Origin: SHAN690 sp041391765
GTDB lineage: Bacteria > Bacteroidota > Bacteroidia > Flavobacteriales_G > Salibacteraceae
DNA: 64,000 bases
Direction: 5' to 3'
NCBI GenBank assembly: GCA_041391765.1
Contig: JAWKNJ010000030.1
Coordinates: 4,609-68,608, forward strand
The position numbers were made by a program, and so were the translations under genes. The notes below the pieces were generated by a model. That model did not search any database. It saw nothing but the letters and a program-made list of their open reading frames with translations, and was not told the origin of the DNA. This document shows positions 17,297 to 26,455 of the stretch, one piece after another. Numbering within the stretch: position 1 is the first letter of the stretch; every line of letters starts with the position of its first letter.

Positions 17297-18865
17297 ATGA
17301 GAAAACTTCTAACCCTAATTCTGGTATTTTTTGTTCTGGCAAGTATTTCTGCGGTAGCGCAGGACAGCCATGCACAGCCAACAGGGGATGAGAATCGCGC
17401 AGACAAGTTATTTTTTGATGAGAATTATAAAGAGGCCCTCAAGGAATATTTGATTGTATTGAAGAGTAAGCCAGAGGATATTAAGGTTAACTATAATATC
17501 GGACTGTGTTACCTTAATTCTGACTATGATAAGGTCAAGTCGATTCCGTTTTTTGAAAAGATTACTTTCTATGATGAGGAGGCGGCCACAGTTTACTTCT
17601 TAATGGGAAAAGCTTACCAGAGTGTGCACAAGTTTGACCGAGCCATCGAAATGTTCAATCGGTTCATAGAGACCTACGCGATGGGTGCGGAGTATTCGAT
17701 CGAAGAAGCGGAAATTGAAATCGAGTACTGCGAAAACGCGTACCAGTTGATCAAGTTCCCAAAGGGTTGTCTTTATGAAAACTTAGGTCCGGCAATAAAT
17801 GGTCCATTTCCTGATTATTTTCCATTTGTTACCATTGACGAAAGTTTCTTGGTATATACTTCGAAGCGGGATGACGGCAGTGTCGAATTACCTGATGGAA
17901 CATTTGCTTCTAACATCTACTATTCTAGGGTGGTTGATGGGGAATATGCTCCGGCCATACACATGCCGGGTGCAGACAATGATCCTTCAGAAAGTGAAGT
18001 AATCGTAGGTATGTCAGCTGATGGTGAACAAATGCTTTTAATGAAGGGTCTTGAAAGTATTAGTGGAGATATTTATGAGGCTGATTTTTCGGATGACCAT
18101 CTTGAGAATGTCAAGCCGCTGAGTGATAAGATTAACTCGAAAAGAGCGCGTGAGATTGCGGCCACATATGGGCAGGATAGAAACGTGATATTCTTCGTGA
18201 GCGATCGTGAAGGTGGATATGGAGGAACAGATATTTGGATAGTAAAGAAGCTTCCGAATGGACAGTGGGCGGTTCCTTACAATGCCGGGCCGGGAGTGAA
18301 CACTGAAAGAGACGAAGACTTTCCTAATCTTTCACCGGACGGTCAGTATCTTTTCTTTAGCTCTAAAGGCCACTTCTCCATGGGAGGATATGACATCTTC
18401 AAGGCTAAATGGGATCCAGACTCAAACACTTTCTTGAACCCGAGAAATCTAGGCTATCCGGTGAACTCCGTTGATGACGATATGAATTACCGTGAGTCCA
18501 AGACGGGTCGCTATGGGTACATATCTGCGTTGCGGCCAGAAGGTTATGGAGATTATGACATTTATCGATTAACTATCACCGAAATAGAGTCGGAATACAC
18601 TGTGTTACGAGGCTCAATAAAGTCCGATGCAAATCAAGTTGTCAATTCATCTATCACAGTTGTTGATTTAAAATCCGGTGATTTGGTTGGAACCTATACT
18701 CCAAATCAGAATTCCCAACGCTATGTAATAATTGTAGAGCCAGGTGAGTTCGATGTGTTGGTTGAGGCTGAGGGCATGCAACCTGTGGTTTTTGAAGTGA
18801 AAATCCTGGGCAAAAGCTCATTTCAGCCTGAGATTGTCAAGGACATCAACATGATTCCTGAATAG
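17297..18865 (+). CDS. PorE-like TPR/PD40 envelope protein without OmpA domain
   Basis: A signal peptide (MRKLLTLILVFFVLASISAVAQ), two or three TPR units (residues about 35-150, ADKLFFDENYKEALKEY... YNIGLCYLNSDYDK), a WD40-like PD40 beta-propeller (YTSKRDDGS, FVSDREGGYGGTDIWI, NLSPDGQYLFFSSKGH--GGYDIFKA) and a short carboxypeptidase-regulatory-like domain at the end. The order matches PorE of the type IX secretion system except that the C-terminal OmpA peptidoglycan-binding domain is missing. It probably acts as a periplasmic or outer-membrane scaffold. The ATGs at 17249 and 17288 are the alternatives; 17297 gives the best signal peptide. Confidence 0.82.
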   Translation: MRKLLTLILVFFVLASISAVAQDSHAQPTGDENRADKLFFDENYKEALKEYLIVLKSKPEDIKVNYNIGLCYLNSDYDKVKSIPFFEKITFYDEEAATVYFLMGKAYQSVHKFDRAIEMFNRFIETYAMGAEYSIEEAEIEIEYCENAYQLIKFPKGCLYENLGPAINGPFPDYFPFVTIDESFLVYTSKRDDGSVELPDGTFASNIYYSRVVDGEYAPAIHMPGADNDPSESEVIVGMSADGEQMLLMKGLESISGDIYEADFSDDHLENVKPLSDKINSKRAREIAATYGQDRNVIFFVSDREGGYGGTDIWIVKKLPNGQWAVPYNAGPGVNTERDEDFPNLSPDGQYLFFSSKGHFSMGGYDIFKAKWDPDSNTFLNPRNLGYPVNSVDDDMNYRESKTGRYGYISALRPEGYGDYDIYRLTITEIESEYTVLRGSIKSDANQVVNSSITVVDLKSGDLVGTYTPNQNSQRYVIIVEPGEFDVLVEAEGMQPVVFEVKILGKSSFQPEIVKDINMIPE

Positions 18866-18874
18866 GTTTAGGCC

Positions 18875-19090
18875 CTGTTACACTACGTCCTTTATATTTC
18901 AAACGACTGTTCTCAATGTGGGGTGGTCGTGGACTACCTCAAAAGAAAGAACATTGAATGTTTGATTATCAATGTAGATGATGAGGGAGATAATACACCG
19001 CAGCCTGTTTTCATGTTTCCGGTGATGTTTCTAAACGATGTTGTTTGTGGATATGGATTGGATATCATTGAGCATTTTCAACTTGCATAA
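18875..19090 (+). CDS. Glutaredoxin-like protein, no standard start codon
   Basis: An in-frame stop at 18869-18871 is followed by 70 codons ending in TAA at 19088. The peptide reads LHYVLYISNDCSQCGVVVDY and continues into a thioredoxin/glutaredoxin-like fold, with the redox pair CSQC after the first strand and a probable cis-proline in MFPVMF. No ATG, GTG or TTG lies before the CSQC motif. A CTG at 18875 would start the protein at the expected place. It lies nine bases after the PorE-like gene and may be cotranscribed. The fold is fairly convincing; translation from CTG is inferred. Confidence 0.5.
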   Translation: MLHYVLYISNDCSQCGVVVDYLKRKNIECLIINVDDEGDNTPQPVFMFPVMFLNDVVCGYGLDIIEHFQLA

Positions 19091-19128
19091 CCTTTCGTGT
19101 TCTGATTTTTACAGTCCCTTTAGAACCC

Positions 19129-19136
19129 TACATTTG
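19129..19136 (+). promoter_or_regulatory. Bacteroidota-type -7 promoter element for nnr
   Basis: TACATTTG is an exact TAnnTTTG match, nine bases before the ATG of the NAD(P)HX repair gene, so the leader would be nearly absent. Confidence 0.5.
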
Positions 19137-19144
19137 GGTTGAAC

Positions 19145-20659
19145 ATGATCAAAATTCTGTCCAATAACCAGATTCGAGAAGCGGATAAAGTAACTGTCGA
19201 AACGGAAGGTATAACCTCCGCTGAACTGATGGAAAGGGCAGCAAATGGGTGCGCCAATTGGCTGAAGAACCAGTTTGATCCTAAAAGGCCATTTGTGATT
19301 GTTGCCGGTGTCGGCAACAATGGAGGTGATGCCCTTGTTATCGCTAGGAGACTTGTTGAATCGGGATACCAGGTTTCAACCTATGTAATTCGATATTCAG
19401 AAAAATTCTCAAAAGACTTTCAGATCAATTTTGAACGGTTAGAAAAAATCGGACATGAGATTAATTATGTTCTGGAATCATCTCAGTTTCCTTCAATTTC
19501 AAGTGATTCTGTTATCGTTGACGGTATATTCGGTTCCGGTTTAAGTAGACCAACAGAAGGACTGGCCCTAGAGTGCATTGAATTAATAAATGCAAGTATT
19601 GCTGAAGTTGTTGCCATTGACATTCCATCAGGCATGTTTGGGGATAAAAAAAGCATGGGAGCGGGTAATGTGGTAGAGGCAACACATACACTTTGTTTTC
19701 AATCACCTCGTCTCGCCTTTTTGTTATCAGATTCAGGTTGGGCGGTTGGAAATTGGCATGTGATCGACATTGGTCTCGACAGGTCCTTCGTATCTGGCGC
19801 AGATTCGAGTTATTTCTTCGTTGATTCCGTACTGGATATATTACCTATGTTTCGCAGAGAAAAGTTTGATCACAAAGGGCGATTTGGTCATGCCCTGCTA
19901 CTTGCTGGAAGTGCAGGTAAAATTGGCGCGGCCGTTCTTTGTGCAAAGGCCGCCTTGCGGGCTGGAGTTGGATTATTGACCGCGCATGTTCCCAAAATAG
20001 GCTACGACATAATTCAAACATCCATACCTGAAGCAATGTGCCATGTCGATGACAATTTGGAAGTGTTGTCATCCAATCTCGATACATCAAAATTTGATGC
20101 GGTGGGTATAGGACCTGGTATTGGGACCCATAAAAAGACCAAACGAGTGCTTCGTTCATTGTTAAAAAGTTCTCAAAAGCCGATCATCTTGGATGCTGAT
20201 GCAGTTAACATTTTGGCTGAATTCGATGATCCACAGAAGTTGTTGAACAGAAAGTGCTTGCTCACCCCACACGTAGGTGAGTTTGATAGATTGTTTGGAG
20301 AATGTGACGATGCGTTTCATCGCCTTGAGTTACTCCAAAAGAAGGCAATCGATTGGGATGTTCATATTTTACTCAAGGGTGCTTATTCTGCACTCGCCAC
20401 ACCTGAGGGAGTCGTTTACTTCAATAGCACGGGAAATCCGGGCATGGCAAAAGGAGGGAGTGGTGATGCCCTAACTGGGATCGTTACCGCATTGATCGCT
20501 CAATGTGGTGATTTGAAGTCGGCCGCAATCTTTGGAATGTACCTGCACGGATTAGCAGGAGATATCGCGGCATTGGATTATGGACAGAAGAGCATGATAA
20601 CCACAGATCTGATCGATTGCTTGGGAGATGCCTTCGAAATGATAGAACAGGAACGATGA
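19145..20659 (+). CDS. nnr: Bifunctional NAD(P)H-hydrate epimerase / ADP-dependent dehydratase
   Basis: A YjeF-type two-domain repair enzyme that restores hydrated NAD(P)H in the cytosol. The N-terminal epimerase has VVAGVGNNGGDALVIARRL and DGIFGSGLSRP. The C-terminal ribokinase-like dehydratase has GRFGHALLLAGSAGKIGAA, GIGPGIGT and the GNPGMAKGGSGDALTG active-site loop. Length (about 504 aa) is normal. The ATG at 19145 begins MIKILSNNQIREADK, the standard N-terminus; a TTG at 19139 is less likely. It is the first of three tightly coupled genes (ATGA overlap with the rhomboid, then TGATG to the aminotransferase). Confidence 0.95.
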   Translation: MIKILSNNQIREADKVTVETEGITSAELMERAANGCANWLKNQFDPKRPFVIVAGVGNNGGDALVIARRLVESGYQVSTYVIRYSEKFSKDFQINFERLEKIGHEINYVLESSQFPSISSDSVIVDGIFGSGLSRPTEGLALECIELINASIAEVVAIDIPSGMFGDKKSMGAGNVVEATHTLCFQSPRLAFLLSDSGWAVGNWHVIDIGLDRSFVSGADSSYFFVDSVLDILPMFRREKFDHKGRFGHALLLAGSAGKIGAAVLCAKAALRAGVGLLTAHVPKIGYDIIQTSIPEAMCHVDDNLEVLSSNLDTSKFDAVGIGPGIGTHKKTKRVLRSLLKSSQKPIILDADAVNILAEFDDPQKLLNRKCLLTPHVGEFDRLFGECDDAFHRLELLQKKAIDWDVHILLKGAYSALATPEGVVYFNSTGNPGMAKGGSGDALTGIVTALIAQCGDLKSAAIFGMYLHGLAGDIAALDYGQKSMITTDLIDCLGDAFEMIEQER

Positions 20660-21255
20660 GCGTCACTTTCTTTATTCTACTGGCAAATGTGATTGTGAGC
20701 ATCTCGGCATTTCAAAATCGAGAATTGTTTTTCAGGCTTGACTTTCAACCCTATATGATTGATAGAAATAAGCAATGGTATCGTTTCATTTCTCACGCCT
20801 TTGTTCATGCCGATGGTTTTCACTTGGTCGTGAATATGTATGTTCTCTACACATTTGGCAAAACTGTCGAGCTACAATACGAGCAGCTCTTTGGAGACAA
20901 ATGGATCGTCTATTTCGGTATGCTTTATCTCGGTGGAATTCTCTTCAGTACGATTCCGGGTTACGCCAGAAATCGAGACAATTATAGCTATCATGGGGTG
21001 GGTGCTTCAGGAGCTGTTTCTGCGGTTGTTTTTACCTACATACTCATAAATCCAATGAAGAATCTGGGGCTAATTTTTATTCCGGGACTAGGAATTCCTG
21101 CAATCCTCTTCGGATTTCTATACCTAGCCTACGAGATCTATATGGACAAGAATAAAAAGAGTCCTATTGCACATTCAGCTCATTATTTTGGGGCAATCTA
21201 TGGGCTGATATTGACAGCACTTCTTGAACCACAGCTTGTTTTAAGATTCTTTTGA
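20656..21255 (+). CDS. Rhomboid family intramembrane serine protease
   Basis: About 199 residues with six TM helices. The catalytic serine lies in GVGASGAVSAVV and the histidine in HSAHYFGAIYG; the L1-type segment FVHADGFHLVVNMYVL is also present. It cleaves TM substrates within the inner membrane. The start ATG overlaps the nnr stop (ATGA). A longer in-frame version from 20617 would run through nnr and lacks a reason. Confidence 0.93.
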   Translation: MSVTFFILLANVIVSISAFQNRELFFRLDFQPYMIDRNKQWYRFISHAFVHADGFHLVVNMYVLYTFGKTVELQYEQLFGDKWIVYFGMLYLGGILFSTIPGYARNRDNYSYHGVGASGAVSAVVFTYILINPMKNLGLIFIPGLGIPAILFGFLYLAYEIYMDKNKKSPIAHSAHYFGAIYGLILTALLEPQLVLRFF

Positions 21256-22121
21256 TGAATGTGATTTACCTGAATGGGATTTATGTAAACCGTTCAGATG
21301 CTAAAATCAGCATCTCCAACCGAGCATTTCGCTACGCGGATGGATGCTTTGAGGCCATTCGGATCATGAACGGTTATCCGGTTTTCTGGAGTCTGCATTG
21401 GGATAGATTGACTAGAACTCTTGAAATGCTTCAAATTGAGTTGATGCTAAACGAATCAGCCATCAAGGAAGTTATTGTTAAGTTGATAAGCATGAATCAA
21501 TGCTTATCTGGTATGTTGAGAATTGTGGTGTCTCGAGCAGATGGAGGCAAATACATGCCGCTGGGAAATGAGGCGCAGGTTTTCATGGAGCTAACTGAAA
21601 TGGAAACGCCCCATTATCCAGAGCCAATTACTTTAAAAAGGGCGGTACTGTTCGAAGAGTTTAGACTTCCGAGCCACGAGTTGGGTAATCATAAAACACT
21701 CAATAAAACACTACACGTGCTGGCTGCCTTAAGTGCCAAGGCGAGTGGTTGCGATGAAGCTTTTTTGGTTAACGATAAAGGTGCAGTTGCCGAGGCAATT
21801 TCCAGCAACATGTGCCTACTAAAAAATAAGGTGATCACTACTCCTCCGCTCAGCGATGGCGGGCTCAATGGAACTATTCGGAGGGTGCTTTTGCAGAATT
21901 CCAATTCAATCGGTGTCAAAATCATCGAACATTCGATTACTCCAAGTGAATTATTGGAAGCGGATGAAATTTGGGCAACGAATGCGAGTTCTGGAATAAG
22001 TGCCGTGACAAGTTATGCAGGAAAATCCTATTCAGCGGATTTGGCTAATAGACTGCAAGCTCGGCTAAACAGCTTGGCGATCAGTTCAGTTGTGGATTTT
22101 CAGGAAATTCAGCCATTATAG
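21255..22121 (+). CDS. Class IV PLP aminotransferase / aminodeoxychorismate lyase-like
   Basis: A 288-residue fold-type IV PLP enzyme. The active-site lysine lies in LGNHKTLNKTL, the phosphate-binding segment is EAISSNMCLLKNKVITTPPL, and TNASSGISAVTSY comes near the end. It could be 4-amino-4-deoxychorismate lyase (PabC, folate synthesis), a branched-chain or D-amino acid aminotransferase; sequence alone does not separate these. The ATG overlaps the rhomboid stop by one base. Its 3' end overlaps the convergent YqgE gene by 41 bp. Confidence 0.88.
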   Translation: MNVIYLNGIYVNRSDAKISISNRAFRYADGCFEAIRIMNGYPVFWSLHWDRLTRTLEMLQIELMLNESAIKEVIVKLISMNQCLSGMLRIVVSRADGGKYMPLGNEAQVFMELTEMETPHYPEPITLKRAVLFEEFRLPSHELGNHKTLNKTLHVLAALSAKASGCDEAFLVNDKGAVAEAISSNMCLLKNKVITTPPLSDGGLNGTIRRVLLQNSNSIGVKIIEHSITPSELLEADEIWATNASSGISAVTSYAGKSYSADLANRLQARLNSLAISSVVDFQEIQPL

Positions 22122-22695
22122 AGAATTTTTTTCCCATTCCTTTCATAGCCTGCTTCCAAAGTTCATGAGGGTCGCCTGTCATAATTTCATCTACAGTAAG
22201 GTTTCCGATTATCCAAGATCTTGATTTAACTTCTTCTTCCAATTGGCCTGGACTCCATCCGGAGTATCCTCCAAAGAACTTGATGTCCATTGGCTGAACT
22301 TGTCCCAGCTCTATCCGTGATTTTATTTCATCAAAATCACCAGACCACGAAAGATCGTCAAAAATAGAATGTGATTCATTGACAGGTTCCTTGCTTTTGT
22401 GAATAAAGAAGACGGTATCCGAGTTCACCGGGCCGCCAATGTAAAACGTGAATCCCTTCACGGAAAAAGACTCAACTACATCGCTCATCGAGAGCATGGT
22501 GGGCTTGTTGATGATAAACCCAAAAGCGCCTTCTTCTTGGCTGTACTCTGTGATCAACACCACCGATCTACCAAAGTTAGGATCAGCGAGAAATGGCTCA
22601 GAGATTAGCACTTGTCCTTTCTTCAAGTTCTTAGGGTCAAAGCTGAATCCAAGTTTTAGGAAAAAATTGTTCTCTATGTTGTCTGATTCAAACAT
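22081..22695 (-). CDS. YqgE/AlgH family protein
   Basis: About 204 residues with the family signatures KGQVLISEPFLADPNFGRSVVLI, GAFGFIINKP, FYIGGPV and FFGGYSGWSPGQLEEE. YqgE proteins are widespread, and their role is not settled. I used the ATG at 22695 (MFESDN), since the upstream in-frame ATG at 22755 adds an unusual leader. The 3' end overlaps the aminotransferase gene on the other strand. Confidence 0.93.
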   Translation of the reverse strand: MFESDNIENNFFLKLGFSFDPKNLKKGQVLISEPFLADPNFGRSVVLITEYSQEEGAFGFIINKPTMLSMSDVVESFSVKGFTFYIGGPVNSDTVFFIHKSKEPVNESHSIFDDLSWSGDFDEIKSRIELGQVQPMDIKFFGGYSGWSPGQLEEEVKSRSWIIGNLTVDEIMTGDPHELWKQAMKGMGKKFSIMAEFPENPQLN

Positions 22696-22802
22696 TGCTG
22701 CGCAAAGTATAGGACGTGAAAAATAAAAACAAGTCGAATTGTGAATTTGGTTCATATCGCCTGTAATTGATCAAATTCATGAGAGTTTCGAATTCATGTA
22801 GA

Positions 22803-22810
22803 TATTTTTG
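22803..22810 (+). promoter_or_regulatory. Bacteroidota-type -7 promoter element for pdxH
   Basis: TATTTTTG fits TAnnTTTG, 15 bases before the pdxH ATG at 22826. Its last bases coincide with the TTG at 22808, which is therefore unlikely to be the translation start. Confidence 0.45.
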
Positions 22811-22825
22811 CTGCAAAATCGTCAA

Positions 22826-23458
22826 ATGAGCTACACACTTGCCCGCAAAGACTATGATAAACATGAGTTATTGGAAGCGGATTGTCCTGATCAACCGTTT
22901 GAGTTGTTGCACAAATGGCTTGAAGAAGCACACACGGATAGCGAGGATGCTAATGCTTTTGTGTTGAGCACGGTTGATGCCTCTGGATGTCCTTCCAGTC
23001 GCGTGGTTTTGCTCAGAGAGTTAAGTGAGAGAGGAATATCATTCTTTACGAATTATAACAGTAAAAAAGGACGGGACTTGCTGGAAAATCCGAATGCATC
23101 TGTCAATTTCTTTTGGCCTTGGATGGAACGTCAGGTGAGGGTTCAAGGCACGGTTCAGAAACTTACGGAAGAGGAGAATGATGCATATTTCAATTCTCGC
23201 CCCAGAGAAAGCCAAATTGGTGCTTGGGCTTCTCAGCAGAGTGATACATTGTCTTCTAGATCAACTTTAGAGAATAAGGTATTAGAGCTCTCAAAAGTTT
23301 ATGAAGGAAAACCTATTGAACGACCTAAGCATTGGGGTGGCTTCTTGATTCGGTTGCATTATTTTGAGTTTTGGCAAGGAAGACCCAGTCGATTACATGA
23401 TCGTATATCATATAGGAAGGATAACCAGGAATGGATAAAAGCAAGATTGAACCCATAA
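22826..23458 (+). CDS. pdxH: Pyridoxamine 5'-phosphate oxidase
   Basis: A 210-residue FMN enzyme that oxidises PNP/PMP to pyridoxal phosphate. It has SSRVVLLRELSERGISFFTNYNSKKG, NPNASVNFFWPWMERQVRVQG, SRPRESQIGAWASQQS, and a C-terminal W-G-F-I-RL...FEFWQGRPSRLHDR. All FMN- and substrate-binding segments are present and the length is standard. It has its own promoter box and terminator. Confidence 0.96.
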   Translation: MSYTLARKDYDKHELLEADCPDQPFELLHKWLEEAHTDSEDANAFVLSTVDASGCPSSRVVLLRELSERGISFFTNYNSKKGRDLLENPNASVNFFWPWMERQVRVQGTVQKLTEEENDAYFNSRPRESQIGAWASQQSDTLSSRSTLENKVLELSKVYEGKPIERPKHWGGFLIRLHYFEFWQGRPSRLHDRISYRKDNQEWIKARLNP

Positions 23459-23460
23459 AA

Positions 23461-23490
23461 AAGGCCGCTGATTTCAGCGGCCTTTTCTTT
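23461..23490 (+). terminator. Rho-independent terminator after pdxH
   Basis: An 8-bp GC-rich stem (GGCCGCTG / CAGCGGCC, 23463-23482) with an ATTT loop, a preceding A tract and a following T tract. It lies between the convergent pdxH and the lipoprotein gene and may serve both. Confidence 0.9.
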
Positions 23491-23498
23491 GAAACTCT

Positions 23499-24032
23499 TT
23501 ACTTCTTGTCTTCCTTGGTTGTTGCCCATGGCCAATTTGTGCAATTCGCATAGCTGATGCCCCCATCTCCAATCGTTTGGTCGTTACAGCTTGGTTGTTG
23601 GCTATTGCAAGTATAATCTTCATCGTCTATGATATTAAGGTCACACGCTGTTCCATCTTCAGAATGACAGGTGAAAATGCTTGCATTATTTTGCCAATAC
23701 AGCACGCTATTTTCTAGAGCCAGGTGCACTCCAAACGTAGTAGAGGAGTTCTGAGTTTTCGCAATGCCTCGAAGAAAGTAATTACCATTTCCCTCGTTTG
23801 AAAGTCTTAGGTTTTGTGCATCCTCTTCAAAGACCGCGCACGCAGCAATTTCCTCTAAATTTTGCATGTTATAGGTAATGGTTGCGCTCCCGTCACCATC
23901 GATTACACCTACCTCAAACGACTCAGTTGTGCTGAGTTGCTTGGTATTACTTGTCTCCTCAATCAAGATGTTAGCCTCCTTTGAACAACTAACCATCCCC
24001 ATAGCAATCGCGATTATGTGTAACCTTTTCAT
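23499..24032 (-). CDS. Putative lipoprotein, unknown function
   Basis: 177 residues with a lipobox-type signal (MKRLHIIAIAMGMVSCSKEAN). The mature part is acidic and polar, with six to eight cysteines towards the C-terminus (FTCHSEDGTACD, YTCNSQQPSCND, YANCTNW) that may form disulfides. I recognise no family. It is probably exported to the envelope. The 3' end lies next to the pdxH terminator. Confidence 0.6.
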   Translation of the reverse strand: MKRLHIIAIAMGMVSCSKEANILIEETSNTKQLSTTESFEVGVIDGDGSATITYNMQNLEEIAACAVFEEDAQNLRLSNEGNGNYFLRGIAKTQNSSTTFGVHLALENSVLYWQNNASIFTCHSEDGTACDLNIIDDEDYTCNSQQPSCNDQTIGDGGISYANCTNWPWATTKEDKK

Positions 24033-24175
24033 AATTAATAAGTATTAAGTAAGTTAAAATGAAAGTCAAAGCTATCCTGAGAACAACGGGATATATGCTG
24101 GTATTCAATTAGTTATAACAACCATGTGTTTAAAACTTGTTAGTAAAAGTTAGTTATCCGTACATTACGGCCGTA

Positions 24176-25636
24176 ATGATGATTTACAGAGTGAGAGACT
24201 TGTTGAAAATATTTTTCACCTATGCCTTTCTCTGCTTGAATGTCAGTGTTTCTGTAGCACAATTCAGTGAATTGGACAAGCTCATCAAACTAGCAGATGA
24301 AGCGATTGCTCATGAACCAACTAAGCTCGATTCGATTCTGGATAGAAGTTTTGATCTGGCTATAGCTTTCGGGGACAGGGAAAAGCTTGCAATGGTCTAC
24401 AATCAGCTGGGCGTCAGTAGGGCAATGAAAACTGACTTGGGACCAGCTATTCAGGCGTTTCAAGAATCATGGAAGTTAGCATTGGAGATTAACGATACCC
24501 TGCTGCAGGTAAATGCCTTGTCAAACATGGCAGGAGTTCATCAATATGCAGGTCAATTAGATAAGGCAGCTGAAAAATTAAATCGAGCAGTTGAGATAGT
24601 TTCAACAGGTGATTATCCGCAAACCCTCGCTCGAACGGAGCTGGCATTGGGAATTGTTTATAAATCAATGGGTGATTTGAACCTAGCTAAGAAAGCTATA
24701 AGAAAATCCATGGATTCATTTGACGAAGAAGGTAACCTTAGCAGGTATTTGTTCTGTGTTGAAGAGCTTGGTGCCATTTTAGAAGCAGAAGGAGACTATG
24801 ATGGCGCAACGAAGCTTTACAAATTCGTATTAAGCGGCAGAGACTACCAGGAAGAACAGAGCTACAAAATTTCGATTTATCAGCGCTTGGGGTCTGTCTT
24901 TTTGAAACAAGGAGATTATCGCAATGCGATGGAGAACCTTGAAAAATCCATTTACTGGGCTGACGAGTTGAACAATCACCTAGAAGAGGACTCCACGCTT
25001 GCTATGTTGATTCAAACGAGTGCTGCTCTTGCCCAACTGGACAAGACCACTTTGTATACTAATCGATTGATGCATTACCATAAGCAGCAGCAGGTCAAAA
25101 ATGCGGAAGAGACGATTGCTCAGGTCGAAACGGAGTACCTGCTGAGTGAGAAAGAACTGGAAAACAAGCTTCTTAAGGCCCAGCATGAGCAGTCGCAAGC
25201 TGAGTTGAGCAGAAGTAGGACACTACTATTTAGTTCGGTAATCATCATTGTCCTTTTTGCTGCGTTGGCAGCCTTGGTTTTTGTCTATTTCAAAAAGGAG
25301 AGGCAGCATGGTCAGCAACTGGCAAAATTCAATGAAGAATTGGAAGCTAAGGTGAAAGAAAAAACCGCTGAAGTGGTTAGACGAAATGAACGTCTCTATC
25401 AAATGTCTTTTCAGCTGGCTCATGAACTACGTTCTGGGGTCGCAACGATTCTTGGTTTGAAAAACCTCATGGATGAACAGAAATTTCCTGAAAATCTCGA
25501 TCCTGAGATTTATGAGGGGTACACATACGCTACTGAAAGACTCGATAATGCCATCAAGAAAATGATTCGTCATTTAGATGAGGACGAAGAACTTACAGGT
25601 CGAGAGATCAAGAGGTTTATGAAGGAAGACGATTAG
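24176..25636 (+). CDS. TPR sensor protein with DHp domain but no ATPase domain
   Basis: A signal segment (MMIYRVRDLLKIFFTYAFLCLNVSVSVAQ), five to six TPR-like repeats (residues about 45-300), a coiled coil, a TM helix (LLFSSVIIIVLFAALAALVFVYF), a second coiled coil (ELEAKVKEKTAEVVRRNE), then a DHp-like four-helix part with FQLAHELRSGVATILGLKNL, where the H-box histidine is present. The protein stops after about 65 further residues with no HATPase domain. It resembles Bacteroidota TPR histidine kinases cut after the phospho-acceptor domain. It may be a phosphotransfer or scaffold protein relying on another kinase. Confidence 0.8.
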   Translation: MMIYRVRDLLKIFFTYAFLCLNVSVSVAQFSELDKLIKLADEAIAHEPTKLDSILDRSFDLAIAFGDREKLAMVYNQLGVSRAMKTDLGPAIQAFQESWKLALEINDTLLQVNALSNMAGVHQYAGQLDKAAEKLNRAVEIVSTGDYPQTLARTELALGIVYKSMGDLNLAKKAIRKSMDSFDEEGNLSRYLFCVEELGAILEAEGDYDGATKLYKFVLSGRDYQEEQSYKISIYQRLGSVFLKQGDYRNAMENLEKSIYWADELNNHLEEDSTLAMLIQTSAALAQLDKTTLYTNRLMHYHKQQQVKNAEETIAQVETEYLLSEKELENKLLKAQHEQSQAELSRSRTLLFSSVIIIVLFAALAALVFVYFKKERQHGQQLAKFNEELEAKVKEKTAEVVRRNERLYQMSFQLAHELRSGVATILGLKNLMDEQKFPENLDPEIYEGYTYATERLDNAIKKMIRHLDEDEELTGREIKRFMKEDD

Positions 25637-25651
25637 CGTGGCGCTGAACTG

Positions 25652-26320
25652 TTACAGATCGGGTCCAATAATCATGTTTGATGAATGGACATCTTCTTTC
25701 GAAGTCGCTGTGATAATATAATTTCCTTCAGGAAGAGTAGAGCTGGCATCTTCAACAGTGTATTTGTTGTCAACGCCTGTATAGTTCACTTTAGCGAAGA
25801 ATTCGTCACCGGCTGGGTTTCGAAGAACCAGAAGCATGTCCTTATGTTCTATTCCATCAAAGGTTAATCTCAATTCTTTGCCGGGTTCGAGTGATTGGGC
25901 AATGGTTTGAATTGTACGCTTCTCCTTAAGGTTATTCAAGTCATTCAAACTAGGAACAGCGATAATGTTCGAATATATTGGAGCACCATTGGCATCAAAG
26001 CGTTTGACACGATAATAGAGTTCTGTAGAAGGAGCTTGGTTGTCAACGTCCATGAACTCCACCAAATGTGCACCGCTTTTTGAACCTTGTATTTTGATCG
26101 CCTCTACCCAAATATCCCTATCAATACTGCGTTCAACAACATAAAATTCAAATGGTTTTCCGACAGAAACCCATCTTACCTCAGTACTTTCATTGACTCG
26201 ATACACTTCAAAATCAACAAGTCTAGATTCGTATGGATCCGCAGGAACATTGGGCTGGGCTGCTGATGCAGTCCAATGCCAACACATTCCTAAAACCGCA
26301 ATAAGATATAAACTACGCAT
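25652..26320 (-). CDS. Secreted FN3-like protein, unknown function
   Basis: 222 residues: a signal peptide (MRSLYLIAVLGMCWHWTASAAQ), then a fibronectin-III-like region (VDFEVYRVNESTEVRWVSVGK... FYVVERSIDRDIWVEAIKIQG... YYRVKRFDANG) of the sort found before T9SS tails. A second beta domain resembling T9SS sorting-domain strands ends in LPEGNYIITATSKED. I find no enzymatic motif. It may be a type IX cargo, but the C-terminus is not a clear match. Confidence 0.6.
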   Translation of the reverse strand: MRSLYLIAVLGMCWHWTASAAQPNVPADPYESRLVDFEVYRVNESTEVRWVSVGKPFEFYVVERSIDRDIWVEAIKIQGSKSGAHLVEFMDVDNQAPSTELYYRVKRFDANGAPIYSNIIAVPSLNDLNNLKEKRTIQTIAQSLEPGKELRLTFDGIEHKDMLLVLRNPAGDEFFAKVNYTGVDNKYTVEDASSTLPEGNYIITATSKEDVHSSNMIIGPDL

Positions 26321-26455
26321 GGCGAACGAGATGGGGTTCGGGGCACAATATTAATTCAGCTTGGGCAATCGGACAAATATGTGAACAGCAATATGTTACG
26401 ATTGCATGAAAAATGATGATGAATAGACATCTTCGCAGCCAAATTTAAAACTCCC

